NCBI GenBank assembly: GCA_963920665.1
Contig: OY987268.1
Span: 12,464,501 to 12,528,500, forward strand
Direction of reading: 5' to 3'
Length of the DNA: 64,000 nucleotides
Source: Straminergon stramineum
Taxonomy: Eukaryota; Streptophyta; Bryopsida; Hypnales; Calliergonaceae
Position 1 is the first letter of the stretch. Each line of letters starts with the position of its first letter. A program made the translations under genes and the position numbers. Below the pieces are notes generated by a model, which saw nothing but the letters and a program-made list of their open reading frames with translations, made no database searches and was not told where the DNA came from. This document shows, piece by piece, positions 24,165 to 39,297 of this stretch.

Positions 24165-25819
24165 TGGTACCTTTCAAAGCCAATTAACCAAACAAACTTG
24201 GCAACGCTTTATCTTTGCCCTTCAATAAATAGAAACTATTTTTAAAAGTATTACTCAAAATGGACTTACTTAGTACGCATGTATGCAAAATAAAACCAGT
24301 GCTAGCACTATTTCAAATCCACGAGGTAAAAACTTTGACTTTTTGGTCATTTGTTATACAAAGGCTCTGTGCCTTCCAAGAACTAAGGCTACAAAGGTAG
24401 TGTATCAAGGGCACACAGTCTTTGCCAAAGGAATGAAAAAATGAAAAAAATGAAATTCAAATTTATTATTTTTTAAATAAAAATAATATAAAATAGACAT
24501 TGTAGATAAAATATTGAAAATTAGAAAATGAACAAGTAGACAAAAAATTCAAAAATAACCGAAACTAAAAATTCTAGTAAACCCCTCAAGGACCAAATGT
24601 GAAAAAATTTCACATAGGATGAACGCAAGCATGTTCCAAGAGCACAAAATCTTCATTTTTTCATTCATTTGGATATTTTTAGATTTTAGTATTAGTTCTC
24701 TTATATATGTATTACATAGATTTTATAGCCTTCTCTTACATATGTATTATTTAGATTTTATAACCTTCTACGGTTCAAAGGGTATTGTATGTTGACCACA
24801 AAATCAAACTTTTTCAATTCAAATAAAGACCTTTCAAAAATGACTCGAATAAATAAGTAAAATAAAATCTAAAAATATCCCTATAATGAAAAGTTGACTT
24901 GCTGAACTTTTTTAAAAATTTCTTTCTTGTAAACTTTCAATCTACAATCATATTTTCAAAAAAATATTAGTTAGAAAAGCAATAGATCTAATTGGATAGA
25001 GATAATCTATGGATCATATTTAACAAATTTTATTTGAAATTCATCATTAAATATCCCTTCTAAGTTTCCATTTAGAATAAATCTCCAAACTTTTAGAAAT
25101 TTGACTATCCCCTCATACTTAAATGGTAAACTTCTGAAAATATACAAATAAAAAAATCTTCAAGTATTAAGATTTAATTTTTATTATTTACACAACCTAG
25201 CCATATAATTTTTACCTCTATAATTTTAAAGTTCATAACCTCAAATGTTCCAAAAGACTTTGAATCCATAGTAGTCATTACATCCCAATTTTATCACCCT
25301 TGTGAATGTACTATGGAAAACACTTAAGTCAAATGAAAGGATGATATGATAGAGGCAAATACCACAAGGAGAGCTTTCAATTTTGAGCGATTATTGCTCA
25401 AAGAAATACAAAATAATTTGGGTAGAATATTTGTTGATCCAAGCTTTATTGCTTAACCAATAAAGGACCAAGGCCATTTTTCTATGAAAAAACATTGAAA
25501 CTATTCTATTGTTGAGTTCTTCGAAATTTTCAATAAAATGTTTAAGAAAATCTAATCATAGGATTTTATAGTAGATTGTTGAAGAAGAAGTAGTAAAAGT
25601 GAGTGACATTTGACTGTGGAGATTGAAAAACATAAGCATTTGAAGGGAAAGTTTTTATTCTATCCATTGTACTTGACAATTTTAGATGCCTTTGACCATT
25701 GATTGTGGCAAAAAAATTCACCATGGATTTTGAATTTAAACATTGAGCACACTCAAAATGATGTTATTCATGTCACCAAAAAAATTTCAAGCCAAAAAAA
25801 GATGTAAAGTAGGGGGCCA
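24165..25819. other. AT-rich intergenic sequence
   Basis: No gene, RNA gene or clear repeat seen in 1.6 kb of strongly AT-rich DNA. Confidence 0.5.
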
Positions 25820-25976
25820 TTAACCCTATAAGGATATTGTGGACCACAATGGTCCAATGGATGACTTTACTAATGATTGTAGAAAAAGAAAATGCACCTA
25901 TTGAGTATTGACCCACTAATAGGGGAATTTTGGTGACTACCTTGGCCATAAGGGGTCCTGTCCTTATAGGGTTTAA
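25820..25976. mobile_element. Short TIR element, family C
   Basis: A 157-bp element with ends ttaaccctataaggata and tccttatagggtttaa, inverted repeats of about 15 bp with one insertion. The interior matches fragments at 1833-2087 and about 47320-47450. Non-coding. Confidence 0.65.
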
Positions 25977-27859
25977 GGATAAAATCATTGAATTGCTACA
26001 AACTACATGGAATCATGTTGCCTTATTTAGGATGGATGGACATACTTTTAGATTGAGAATTGCCTATTCATAAATATTATTTAATGTTTCATTTATAGAC
26101 ATGGATGCAAATGACTTCATTAATATACCCTCCAAAAATTGTTTATAATTGTTTAATGTTCAAAGATCAATTATGAGCTTATATTAGTCTTTTAATTTAC
26201 ATATAGATTTCAATCTTATTGTTTTATTAAATGAGATTGTATTTTATCTATAAATTTGAAAAATCACTATTAGTTTAAAAAATATTGTCATCTAAAAACC
26301 TTAAAGAAAAAAGTGAAATTCTTTTGGTAAATATAAAAAAATAATTAATTAATTTTAAATTCCATCAGAAAATGCAAGTAGACATAAAGAACAACTCTTT
26401 CAAAATTTTCAAGTAAATATTTATTTTTTACATCTAAACCTGCCTTGGCAACAAACTCTAGGTCAAATTACCATTATGAAGCTAAATTTATCCTTTTTGT
26501 AATTGGTTTACAAACTTTTGATATTTTTATTTGAAAAAAAATTCGTAGAAAAAACTCGTTTTTCTAAAATTTTAATGAAAACTCTAATTCTTGTGTTTTT
26601 CTAAAGTTTCAAGTCTAAGTAGAATCATGTAGAATTTTTCCTGAAAATAAAGGTTAGATGGAAGAATGATTTTTTCATTGGGTTTTTAATTTCGATTCAA
26701 AAACTAATTTTAAGTTAAAATATATTCAATTAATAAACTAACAATATTTTGTTATTCAAATTCTAACTCAAAGAGTTTGCAACAAGGATTTTTTTTTCAT
26801 TTATTGTAGGCAGTGCCAAAAGCGATGATTACCGAAAGGCTAAAGCTATTTACATCCATGAAATTGGATGAAACTTGAAATCCATGGATGAAGTTTCATT
26901 TATTCATCCAAGATTATACACATTCATCCAAAATTACAAATAGAGTGATATAGTCCCAAGATGTGGTAGCAAATTAGCTATTTCATCCACTGAAAAGCAA
27001 GAATATTTCGCCTAATATTTCATCTAAAAAAATTTCATCGCTTTTTGGCAAAAATTAGCTCAAAAAAAACCATTGGTTTGCAATTACAATAAGTTTTTGA
27101 TATTAGTTTTGTGCCAAATTTTAAAATGGGCTACTAACTTTACTTGTAATACTTCATTTTCATAATATAAATTTATTACTAAAAATAATATTTTGAAAGT
27201 TACAATCAAATGTAACCAAAGTGCATTCAATTTTTGAATGTGTAGACCTTCGAGGACTATTGAAGATTGGTTTCCACAATGCCTACATCCCATATCAATT
27301 ATTAAATGCAAACGCTATCATGTTTTCATCCATTCATTTTTACTAAACCCTAATTAATGACATTCCAAAATTTCTCAATAAAACCTTTTAGGCAATGTTC
27401 AAGGGAACCACATATAGTTCATTGTTAGTTGATGGAAGTAGGAAAAAACCTAGTTGTAGTTTGAAAACATTAGAAAAAAATGGTGAAAAAATCTTTAAAA
27501 TTTCTATTTAGAATAAAAATTAGAGAAAAAAACAAACTTGATGCTTGAAAAATCAATTTAATATGGGAATTGAACAAAAATAATTGGTACAACTCAAAAA
27601 AATTAACAAACATATTTTAGGTGACATTGCAATAGGAATCATGGTCTGGTTAGTGAGCCTATAACATGCCAAATGGGAGTGAGTCTATTGTGGGCAAAAT
27701 TATATTAATGATTTACTTTTCAAGACTTGAATGTATAGTGCCATTTTATTAATAGTGCTAAAGATATTTGATCCATTCAAAGAATTTTGCACATTGTAGA
27801 TTATAATTGGTATATTTTAGTAAGCATAATTATCACTACATCCTTGTGCAATTTCAATC
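25977..27859. other. AT-rich intergenic sequence
   Basis: No gene recognised. Homopolymer runs and short low-complexity stretches are frequent. The open frame at 27084-27311 (-) shows no motif. Confidence 0.5.
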
Positions 27860-28843
27860 AAGTATACCAAATTTCAATTTCAAAAAATCAAAACTTTATT
27901 TTTGGTGAATTTTTCAAGTCAATTTCATGGTTTTACATGATAATTTATTGAAAACAATTGGTGATGAATTTTCAAAATTATATTGCAAAGATATGTTGGA
28001 AATGTTGATATGTAAATCTTTCTTTCTTGATTTTTTCAGTAAAAGATTTTCAATTTATACTAAAATTCATTGAATGTCAAAGTGTTGCATGCTCAATTTT
28101 TTTTTAAATAGATACCCACTTATTGTAATTAAATTTTGCTATTTGATCTTCACACTACAACTAAGTTAGTCATGTACCAAGGAGTGTAATAGTACAATTT
28201 GTAAGACAAAATTTAGTTACAATAAATAGATATCTATTGTACAAAATTTGGGCATGCAACACTTCAATATTGAATTGTCTTAAATAGTGTGAATTTTTAA
28301 TCTTTCTTGAAAAAAATTCAGATGTACATAAAAAGGAAAGATCTACAATATAGATGTTCCTACCTATTCAAAATCAAAATTTGAAAATTCATCACCAATT
28401 GTTTTGAATAAATTATCATGTAAAATCCTAGGGGAGGACACTCCCCGCGCTTTACAAAGTGACCTGCGGCGAAAAATAGGGTGGATTTAATTCATCATAG
28501 GTAAAATTTATAAAGATTTTACATTTAAAGAAGGGGACTTACAAAGTGACATGTCTTTTATAAGTAAAATAGATACCCGAAAATTATGGTCCATTAATTA
28601 TTTTTTAAATGTAAAATAGGGGCCAAAGAATAGGATCCAAGGAATTCTATTTACTAGGTTCAGTTATGGTTATGCTACAGTACTAGTAAGATACAGGTAC
28701 TATACAAATCTGAAGTATAACTACAACATATCTTGTAGTCAGTCGATGAATGGGGTAGTTTCCATCTGTTCTGTCTGTTAAGTTTAACGACTACTGCTAG
28801 GGTTTAGGCGCGAACGATAATTTCGAGGTTGGGAGGGAGGCGC

Positions 28844-29014
28844 GGCAGCGTGTGTTCACGAATTTGTTTGCAAATCTGGGTGCGGTTGAGGGTTAATCAC
28901 GCGATGAGTTCTCCAGCTTCTTGAGTGACGGCAGCGTGTGTTCACGAATTTGTTTGCAATCTGGGTGCGGTTGAGGGTTAATCGCGCGATGAGTTCTGCT
29001 GCTTGTTGAGGGAC
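28844..29014. repeat. Tandem duplication of an ~85-bp GC-rich unit
   Basis: Units 28844-28929 and 28930-29014 both begin ggcagcgtgtgttcacgaat and continue through 'ctgggtgcggttgagggttaatc.cgcgatgagttct'. They differ at a few positions and by a 1-bp indel. A truncated third start (ggcagcgtgg) follows at 29015. Confidence 0.9.
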
Positions 29015-29192
29015 GGCAGCGTGGAGATGGTGTTTCCGATTCGCGCGATCAGTTCTTCGGCTGAACCGTGGAGGCTGCTCTTGGGGATGGCATGCGCTTG
29101 GTTGTGGGTGCGCGATCAGATTGGTGGTGGGCTTAGGGTGAGGAGGTGAACGAAGGGGTCGGCGATTCCTTGTGCGGGGGCGCTTGCTTGTG

Positions 29193-29266
29193 TGTGCGCG
29201 ATCAGTTGTTTGTGCCCGATCAGTTGTTTGTGCGCGACCAGTTGTTTGTGCGCAATCAGTTGTGGA
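29193..29266. repeat. Four tandem ~18-bp repeats
   Basis: Four copies of a unit like tgtgcgcgatcagttgtt with single-base changes (gccc, gacc, caat variants). They lie upstream of, and in frame with nothing obvious in, the 29314 ORF. Confidence 0.85.
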
Positions 29267-29313
29267 ATTCTGTTTTGGGGTCAGCGGCGTGACAAAGGTG
29301 TTCCCGATTCCTG

Positions 29314-29874
29314 GTGCGGGGTTTGCTTTTGAGGGGTGCGCGATCACCGATTCCTGGTGCGGGGTTTTGCTTTTGCGCAGGCTTGTTGTCAATTGGATCT
29401 GATTGTGCTGTTCATTTTGTGCAACGAAGCACTACTCGATTGTCTTCTACAGTGAGATCAGCTGCGAAGCGGAAACGGGGTCCTCCGTCCAATCCATCTC
29501 GGTTAACTCCTACTAATTGTTTGCGGGCTGTGGATGAGGGGGTTTGCTGGTTGGGTAGAGTGCAGGCGATGAGGAGGCGCAATGGCAAGCAGTTCGGTGT
29601 GCTGCGGCAGCCTGTGGACTTACTGGCGAGGTTGGAGGACAGAGGTCGGCGAACAAATCAGAATCCACACATAGAGGTTATGCTGCAGTATTATCGCAAA
29701 TACGTTGGACGGGACAAATTCAAGTATGACCATACTGATAGCAAGTGGATTGACATTGACTGCGTTATATGTAACGTGACCTTGGCGTACAACCCTCAAA
29801 ATGAGGTGTACAGTCTGGATCGGAATGATGCCGAGCACTTGCGGCAGTTTCTGGCAGACCACAGTGCCCGCTGA
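29314..29874 (+). CDS. ORF of unknown family inside the Pack-type element
   Basis: A 186-residue open frame; a shorter start at about 29569 (MRRRNGKQFG) would give about 100 residues and looks more protein-like. The C-terminal half (HIEVMLQYYRKYVGRDKFKY, then WIDIDCVICNVTLAYNPQNE, ending DAEHLRQFLADH) has balanced composition, a CxxC pair (CVIC) and plausible secondary structure, so it may be a captured exon from a host gene. The N-terminal third includes low-complexity repeat-derived residues and is probably not coding. I do not recognise the family. The long antisense frame over 28856-29392 is treated as a shadow. Whether this is expressed is unknown. Confidence 0.4.
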   Translation: MRGLLLRGARSPIPGAGFCFCAGLLSIGSDCAVHFVQRSTTRLSSTVRSAAKRKRGPPSNPSRLTPTNCLRAVDEGVCWLGRVQAMRRRNGKQFGVLRQPVDLLARLEDRGRRTNQNPHIEVMLQYYRKYVGRDKFKYDHTDSKWIDIDCVICNVTLAYNPQNEVYSLDRNDAEHLRQFLADHSAR

Positions 29875-29989
29875 CTTTCGGTGGATCACCTTCGGCCTCC
29901 CATACTTCAGATGAGTCCTAAACCTTCGCAGTGGGGCAGAAAAGTTCATGTGGTGGTGATATTGTGGGCTACAATGGGATGTACGGGGG

Positions 29990-30590
29990 GCAATGCGCTT
30001 GTTCACATGCATTGTAAATGTGGCAGTGTGGATGATGCACAATGCGCTTGTTCACATGTGGAAAATGTGGCAGTGTGGATGATGCACAATGCGCTTGTTC
30101 ACATGTGTGGTAAATGTGGCAGTGTGGATGATGCACAAGTGAAGGAGGAGTTGTGGAGGATCGCATGAATTGCATGGACCGTGAGGATTGGTGGAGTCGC
30201 TGAACATGGCTGTGGGCACAAACCAGATGAAGTGCTTCTTCAAGTGCAACCGGTTGGCCCTAAACCAAATGCTATTCCTTATGCAATTTTTTTGAATGCA
30301 TGTGCACATCTTGGGGCCTTGTAGAGCTGAAAGTAGAGCTGAAAGGAGGACTTCAGTCACATTTGTGTGTGAGGGATGCACTTGTTCACATGTATTGGAA
30401 GTGTGGCATCTTTTTTGATGCATGACTGTTTTCTGAGAGGCTGCTGGTTTTGTCAATCAGACTTGTGACTTGTGATTTATGGGGTGCAGTGTAATCACTT
30501 GGAATGTGATGATTAGTGGATTTGCAGAACATGGTTGTAGGAGTGAAGGAGCTGATCACTTCTCCAATTGGTTTGGGGTGACTATGAGTC
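29990..30590 (+). pseudogene. Decayed PPR-repeat gene fragment
   Basis: Translation in shifting frames gives repeated PLS-type PPR phrases. These are NALVHMHCKCGSVDDAQ (about 29992), NALVHMCGKCGSVDDAQ (about 30087), 'IGGVAEHGCGHKPDEVLLQ' then 'PKPNAIPYAIFLNACAHLGAL' ending at a stop (about 30187-30324), 'DALVHMYWKCGIFFDA' (about 30375), and 'VITWNVMISGFAEHGC' (about 30490). Frameshifts and stops break it. The segment at 29991-30137 is a triplicated about 48-bp unit of the NALVHM..KCGSVDDAQ motif; the middle copy has lost bases and the frame. PPR proteins bind organellar RNA; this copy cannot make an intact one. Confidence 0.8.
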
Positions 30591-31250
30591 TCATGTACAA
30601 GTAGACATTTGTGTCATAGACTCTAAATTTTTTTTCACATGTGTTGGATGGCTTAGAACTGCAGCTTGTTGCCATAGTTCTTGTAAATGATTTGTAATGT
30701 TTGTGTTTTTTAACACCTTTAGTACATGAAACTCTTTCATTACTTTTTCATTTGTAATGTTTGTGTTTTTTAACACATTTTGTACATTAAACTCTTTCAT
30801 TACTTTGTCATTTGTAATGTCTTGCTTTTATTTAGCATTTGTGCATGTATTTGTCTTCAAGTATGCATTTTAATGTAAACACATCCATTTTTTGCCTTAA
30901 AGTTGAATCTTGTGGGTGTACAGGGCATATCTTGTCACTTTAATTCTCATTACTTGTTAAATTAGTTTTGTTCTTTATAAAGAAAATAGCCTCCAATAAA
31001 TTCAGCCTATGTACGTATTATAAGTAAAGATAGGCATGATAATAAGGGCTCTAGGGGGGTTTATAAGTAATTATAGGGGCCTGAAAATTCAAAAAAATAA
31101 ATAAATACCCCCCCTAAAAATACCCCAGCGCCGCACGTGGTACCCAGAAAATACGAAGAGTGTCCTCCCCGGGGTAAAATCATGAAAATCAACTTTAAAA
31201 ATTCACCAAAAATAGAATTTTCATTTTTTGTTAAAAATTGAGATTTGGTA

Positions 31251-32251
31251 CAGTATGTTCTAGTCTAATTCAGCACTTTGGTGCCAAAATAATTTAATTT
31301 TAGAATTTAGACAATTCAGCAGCTCAATTGAGATTTCTTGGCTTTTGAGGCTTAGCTCTTTCTAATTTTTTGGACACTCTTAATTTTGGATAGATTTTTT
31401 CTATTTATGCTTTAATGTGTTATTTTTTTTTCTAAATTTTCTCAAAAATAATTTTTGGATATTAAGATTTAGCAACAATGAAATTTTCTTAAATTTTTAG
31501 AAGTAGTTATTCATACAATTTTTTTAAATTTCAGACATCTTCCAAATTTTCCCTAATTATTTACAAAATTGACCTACACATATGGTATTCTTGATTTTCA
31601 CCTACTATTAAGAATTAGCAACAATGAAATTTTCTTAGATTTTTAGAAGTAGTTGTACAATTTTTTTAAATTTCAGACATCTTCCAAATTTCCCCAAATT
31701 ATTTACAAAACTAACCTACAAATATGGTATTCTTGATTGTGATTGTGTAAGACTATATGCATATAGATCATTATGCATGACAAAAAATACTAATTATATT
31801 CTACACTATTCAAAATTCTTTGAAATCACTCAAATAGGTACTACTTATACTTATTGAAGGGTATTGTACACCACCTTTACAATTTTGCTTGCAATGGGCT
31901 CACTTATTTTAGTATGAAATAAATAAAAATGAAATAAAGAAACATTGCCTAAAGGCATTTTAATAAGTCAAAAGTTTCCATGAACCAAGGTTCATTTTTG
32001 CTACTTCTGTCAAGGTTGGCATTTTGTAATTTTTATAAGTTAAAAGCAACGCCGATGATCCCATTCAAGCACCTCCACCACTTTCCATTGCTAAAAGGCT
32101 AAAGGCCACATCAAGACGTCCTTCAAAAGAAACTAACTGAATCTATAATTCAATTCCAGCACCAACCGATGAACGACGTTCAATTCAGTTCGTCAGAGAC
32201 TCAAATACATTCATCCAAAACATCTACTCCGTAATTCCATATCATTAACCC
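31251..32251. other. AT-rich intergenic sequence
   Basis: No gene seen. A phrase of about 100 bp ('attaagatttagcaacaatgaaattttctta...ttcagacatcttccaaatt...tacaaa..tatggtattcttgatt') occurs twice in tandem, at about 31460-31600 and 31608-31740. Confidence 0.5.
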
Positions 32252-32481
32252 TTAACCCTTGAATGCTGAGCTGGTAACCATGGAAATCAGCCATTTTGGA
32301 ACCGTGTGACGTCATCCACTTTAGAAAAAACAAAAATACTCATTGGGAGTCAAACTACTTTAGAGGATCTTCCCTTTCCACCCCTAATTCCGAGGATGAA
32401 TGGTTTCAATTTTGTCCTACACAGGAGAATTCCTTGTCATTCATTGGACAATAATCGTCCTCCGCGTTGTTCAAGGGTTAA
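32252..32481. mobile_element. MITE family B, copy 3 (inverted relative to copy 1)
   Basis: Ends ttaacccttgaa and ttcaagggttaa are a perfect 12-bp inverted repeat. The interior contains 'gaaccgtgtgacgtcatccact', 'tactcattgggagtcaaactact', 'gagaattccttgtcattcattgga', the reverse complement of the order in 2084-2322. The copy abuts another at 32482. Confidence 0.75.
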
Positions 32482-32702
32482 ATACCACACTGATGACTAT
32501 GGAAATCATGATTTTTGGAACCGTGTGACATCATCCACTTTAAGAAAAAACAAAAATACTCATTGGTAGTCAAACTACTATAGAAGATCTCCACTTTCCA
32601 CCCCTAATTTTGAGGATGAATAGTTGCACTTTTGTCATATAAAGGAGAATTCTTTGTCATTCATTGGACAGAAAATGTCCATCGCGTCGTTTATAGGTTA
32701 AA
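32482..32702. mobile_element. MITE family B, copy 4, tandem with copy 3
   Basis: Same order of phrases as 32252-32481 ('ggaaccgtgtgacatcatccact', 'tactcattggtagtcaaactact', 'gagaattctttgtcattcattgga') and ends at ataggttaa. It shares or abuts the terminal repeat of the preceding copy, so this is a tandem pair. Confidence 0.7.
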
Positions 32703-32739
32703 TGCCCGGTTAAATGCCTGCATAAATATTAAAATACGC

Positions 32740-33895
32740 TTCACCCCTGATTGCTCTAATGTCCATTTTTTGAATGATAAATAGATTGAAACTCGAGCTT
32801 CATCCTCCTAACTAACTATTTGGATGAAAGTTATTCTAATTTGTGGAGATGTTTTATCAAGTGTTATCCTATCTAAGGGTTTGATTTGGTATTACTAGAA
32901 TACATATTTTTCTAAAATTACAAATGTTGTAAGGATGTCAAGTGGATAAATTGCCATCGACTCTAGTTCAAAATGGATATGCCAAAATCAAGTCATAGAT
33001 TTTAAGAACACAAAAATTTCAAAAAATCACCATGTGAAGAGAACCTCATTTCAAATACATTCCAAAAAATTTTACTCAAAAAATGATAATATTTTGCTTG
33101 TAATTGAATTTTGAAGGAATTTTGGAATTTCTCTTTCAAAATTTATAAAAAAAGATTGGTTATAGCATTGGTGAATCTAATTGTATAAATGGAATCTACA
33201 AATGAAAATCAACAACTTTTATTTGTATATCAATTCCAAAATATGCTTCCAAATTGAACTTTATAATGATTTTTCTAAAGTCTTCAATTCTAGAGATGAT
33301 TCTAAACGTTAAGGGGTTAACCCCTAAACGTCCTAAGTCTTTGACAATTTTAGAAAAATCATCATAAAGTTCAATTTGGAAGTATACTTTGGAATTGATA
33401 TATAAATAAAAGTTGTAAATTATGATTTGTAGATTCCATATGTACAGTTGGATACACTAGTGCTATCATCAAAAAATAAATTATATATTTTAAAAGGAAA
33501 ATTTCAAAATTCCTTCTAAATTTGATTACAAGAAAAATAATATCATTTTTTTGAATAAAATTTGTTGGAATGGATTTGAAATGAGGTTCTCTTGACATGG
33601 TGATTTTTTGAAATTTTTGTGTTCTTAAAATCTATGACCTCATTTTGCAAATCCAATTTTGAACTAGAGTCAATGCAATTTTGCCTTCAAGGTCAACTTC
33701 TTGACATACTTTCCCATTTGTAATTTTAGATAAATATGTACACTAGTAACACTAAATCTAACCCTTAGATAAGACAATAACTTGATAAAGTATCTCCAAA
33801 AATTAGAATGACTTTCATCCAAGCACTTAAGAAGAGATGAGTTAGTTTTAATCTGTTCATCATCCATTTTTTGGACGATGGAGCACTCCAAGGTT
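32740..33895. repeat. Large imperfect palindrome (arms about 570 bp)
   Basis: The left arm (about 32740-33310) and right arm (about 33320-33895) are inverted copies. Matched pairs include 'ggatgaaagt.attctaat' (32820s) with its complement near 33815, 'gactctagttcaaaat' (32958) with 33660s, 'aaaaatttcaaaaaatcacca' with 33600s, and 'tttgtatatcaattccaaa' (33225) with 33390s. The centre at about 33312-33325 is aggggttaacccct, itself palindromic. Arms have point differences and small indels, so it is not recent. Confidence 0.8.

Positions 33896-39297
<5,402 letters not shown>

Larger units (their letters stand above)
28428..31173. mobile_element. Pack-type TIR element carrying gene fragments
   Basis: The ends ctaggggaggacactc (28428) and gagtgtcctccccggg (to 31173) are inverted repeats, 14 of 16 matching. 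They are flanked by a perfect 8-bp direct repeat, gtaaaatc (28420-28427 and 31174-31181), the size expected of hAT-like elements. The outermost few hundred bases are AT-rich and non-coding. The centre (about 28790-30170) is GC-rich and gene-like: it begins with a 'agggtttagg' telo-box, as plant 5' leaders often do, then an ORF (29314-29874) and decayed PPR repeats. No transposase was recognised, so it is called non-autonomous. Confidence 0.8.
27860..31250. repeat. Imperfect palindrome interrupted by a TIR element
   Basis: DNA at about 27860-28160 is repeated in inverted orientation at about 28175-28427 and, after the 28428-31173 insertion, at 31182-31250. For example 'acatgataatttattgaaaacaattggtgatgaattttcaaaa' style sequence at about 27937 is mirrored at about 28385-28420, and the 'tttttggtgaattttt' block at about 27900 is mirrored at about 31200. 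Removing the insertion restores a continuous right arm. The spacer near 28165 is short. Confidence 0.7.

Noticed and set aside
28856..29392. 178-residue minus-strand ORF in the Pack-type element
   Set aside because: It is made of the tandem 85-bp and 18-bp repeats read in reverse and has no protein-like features.
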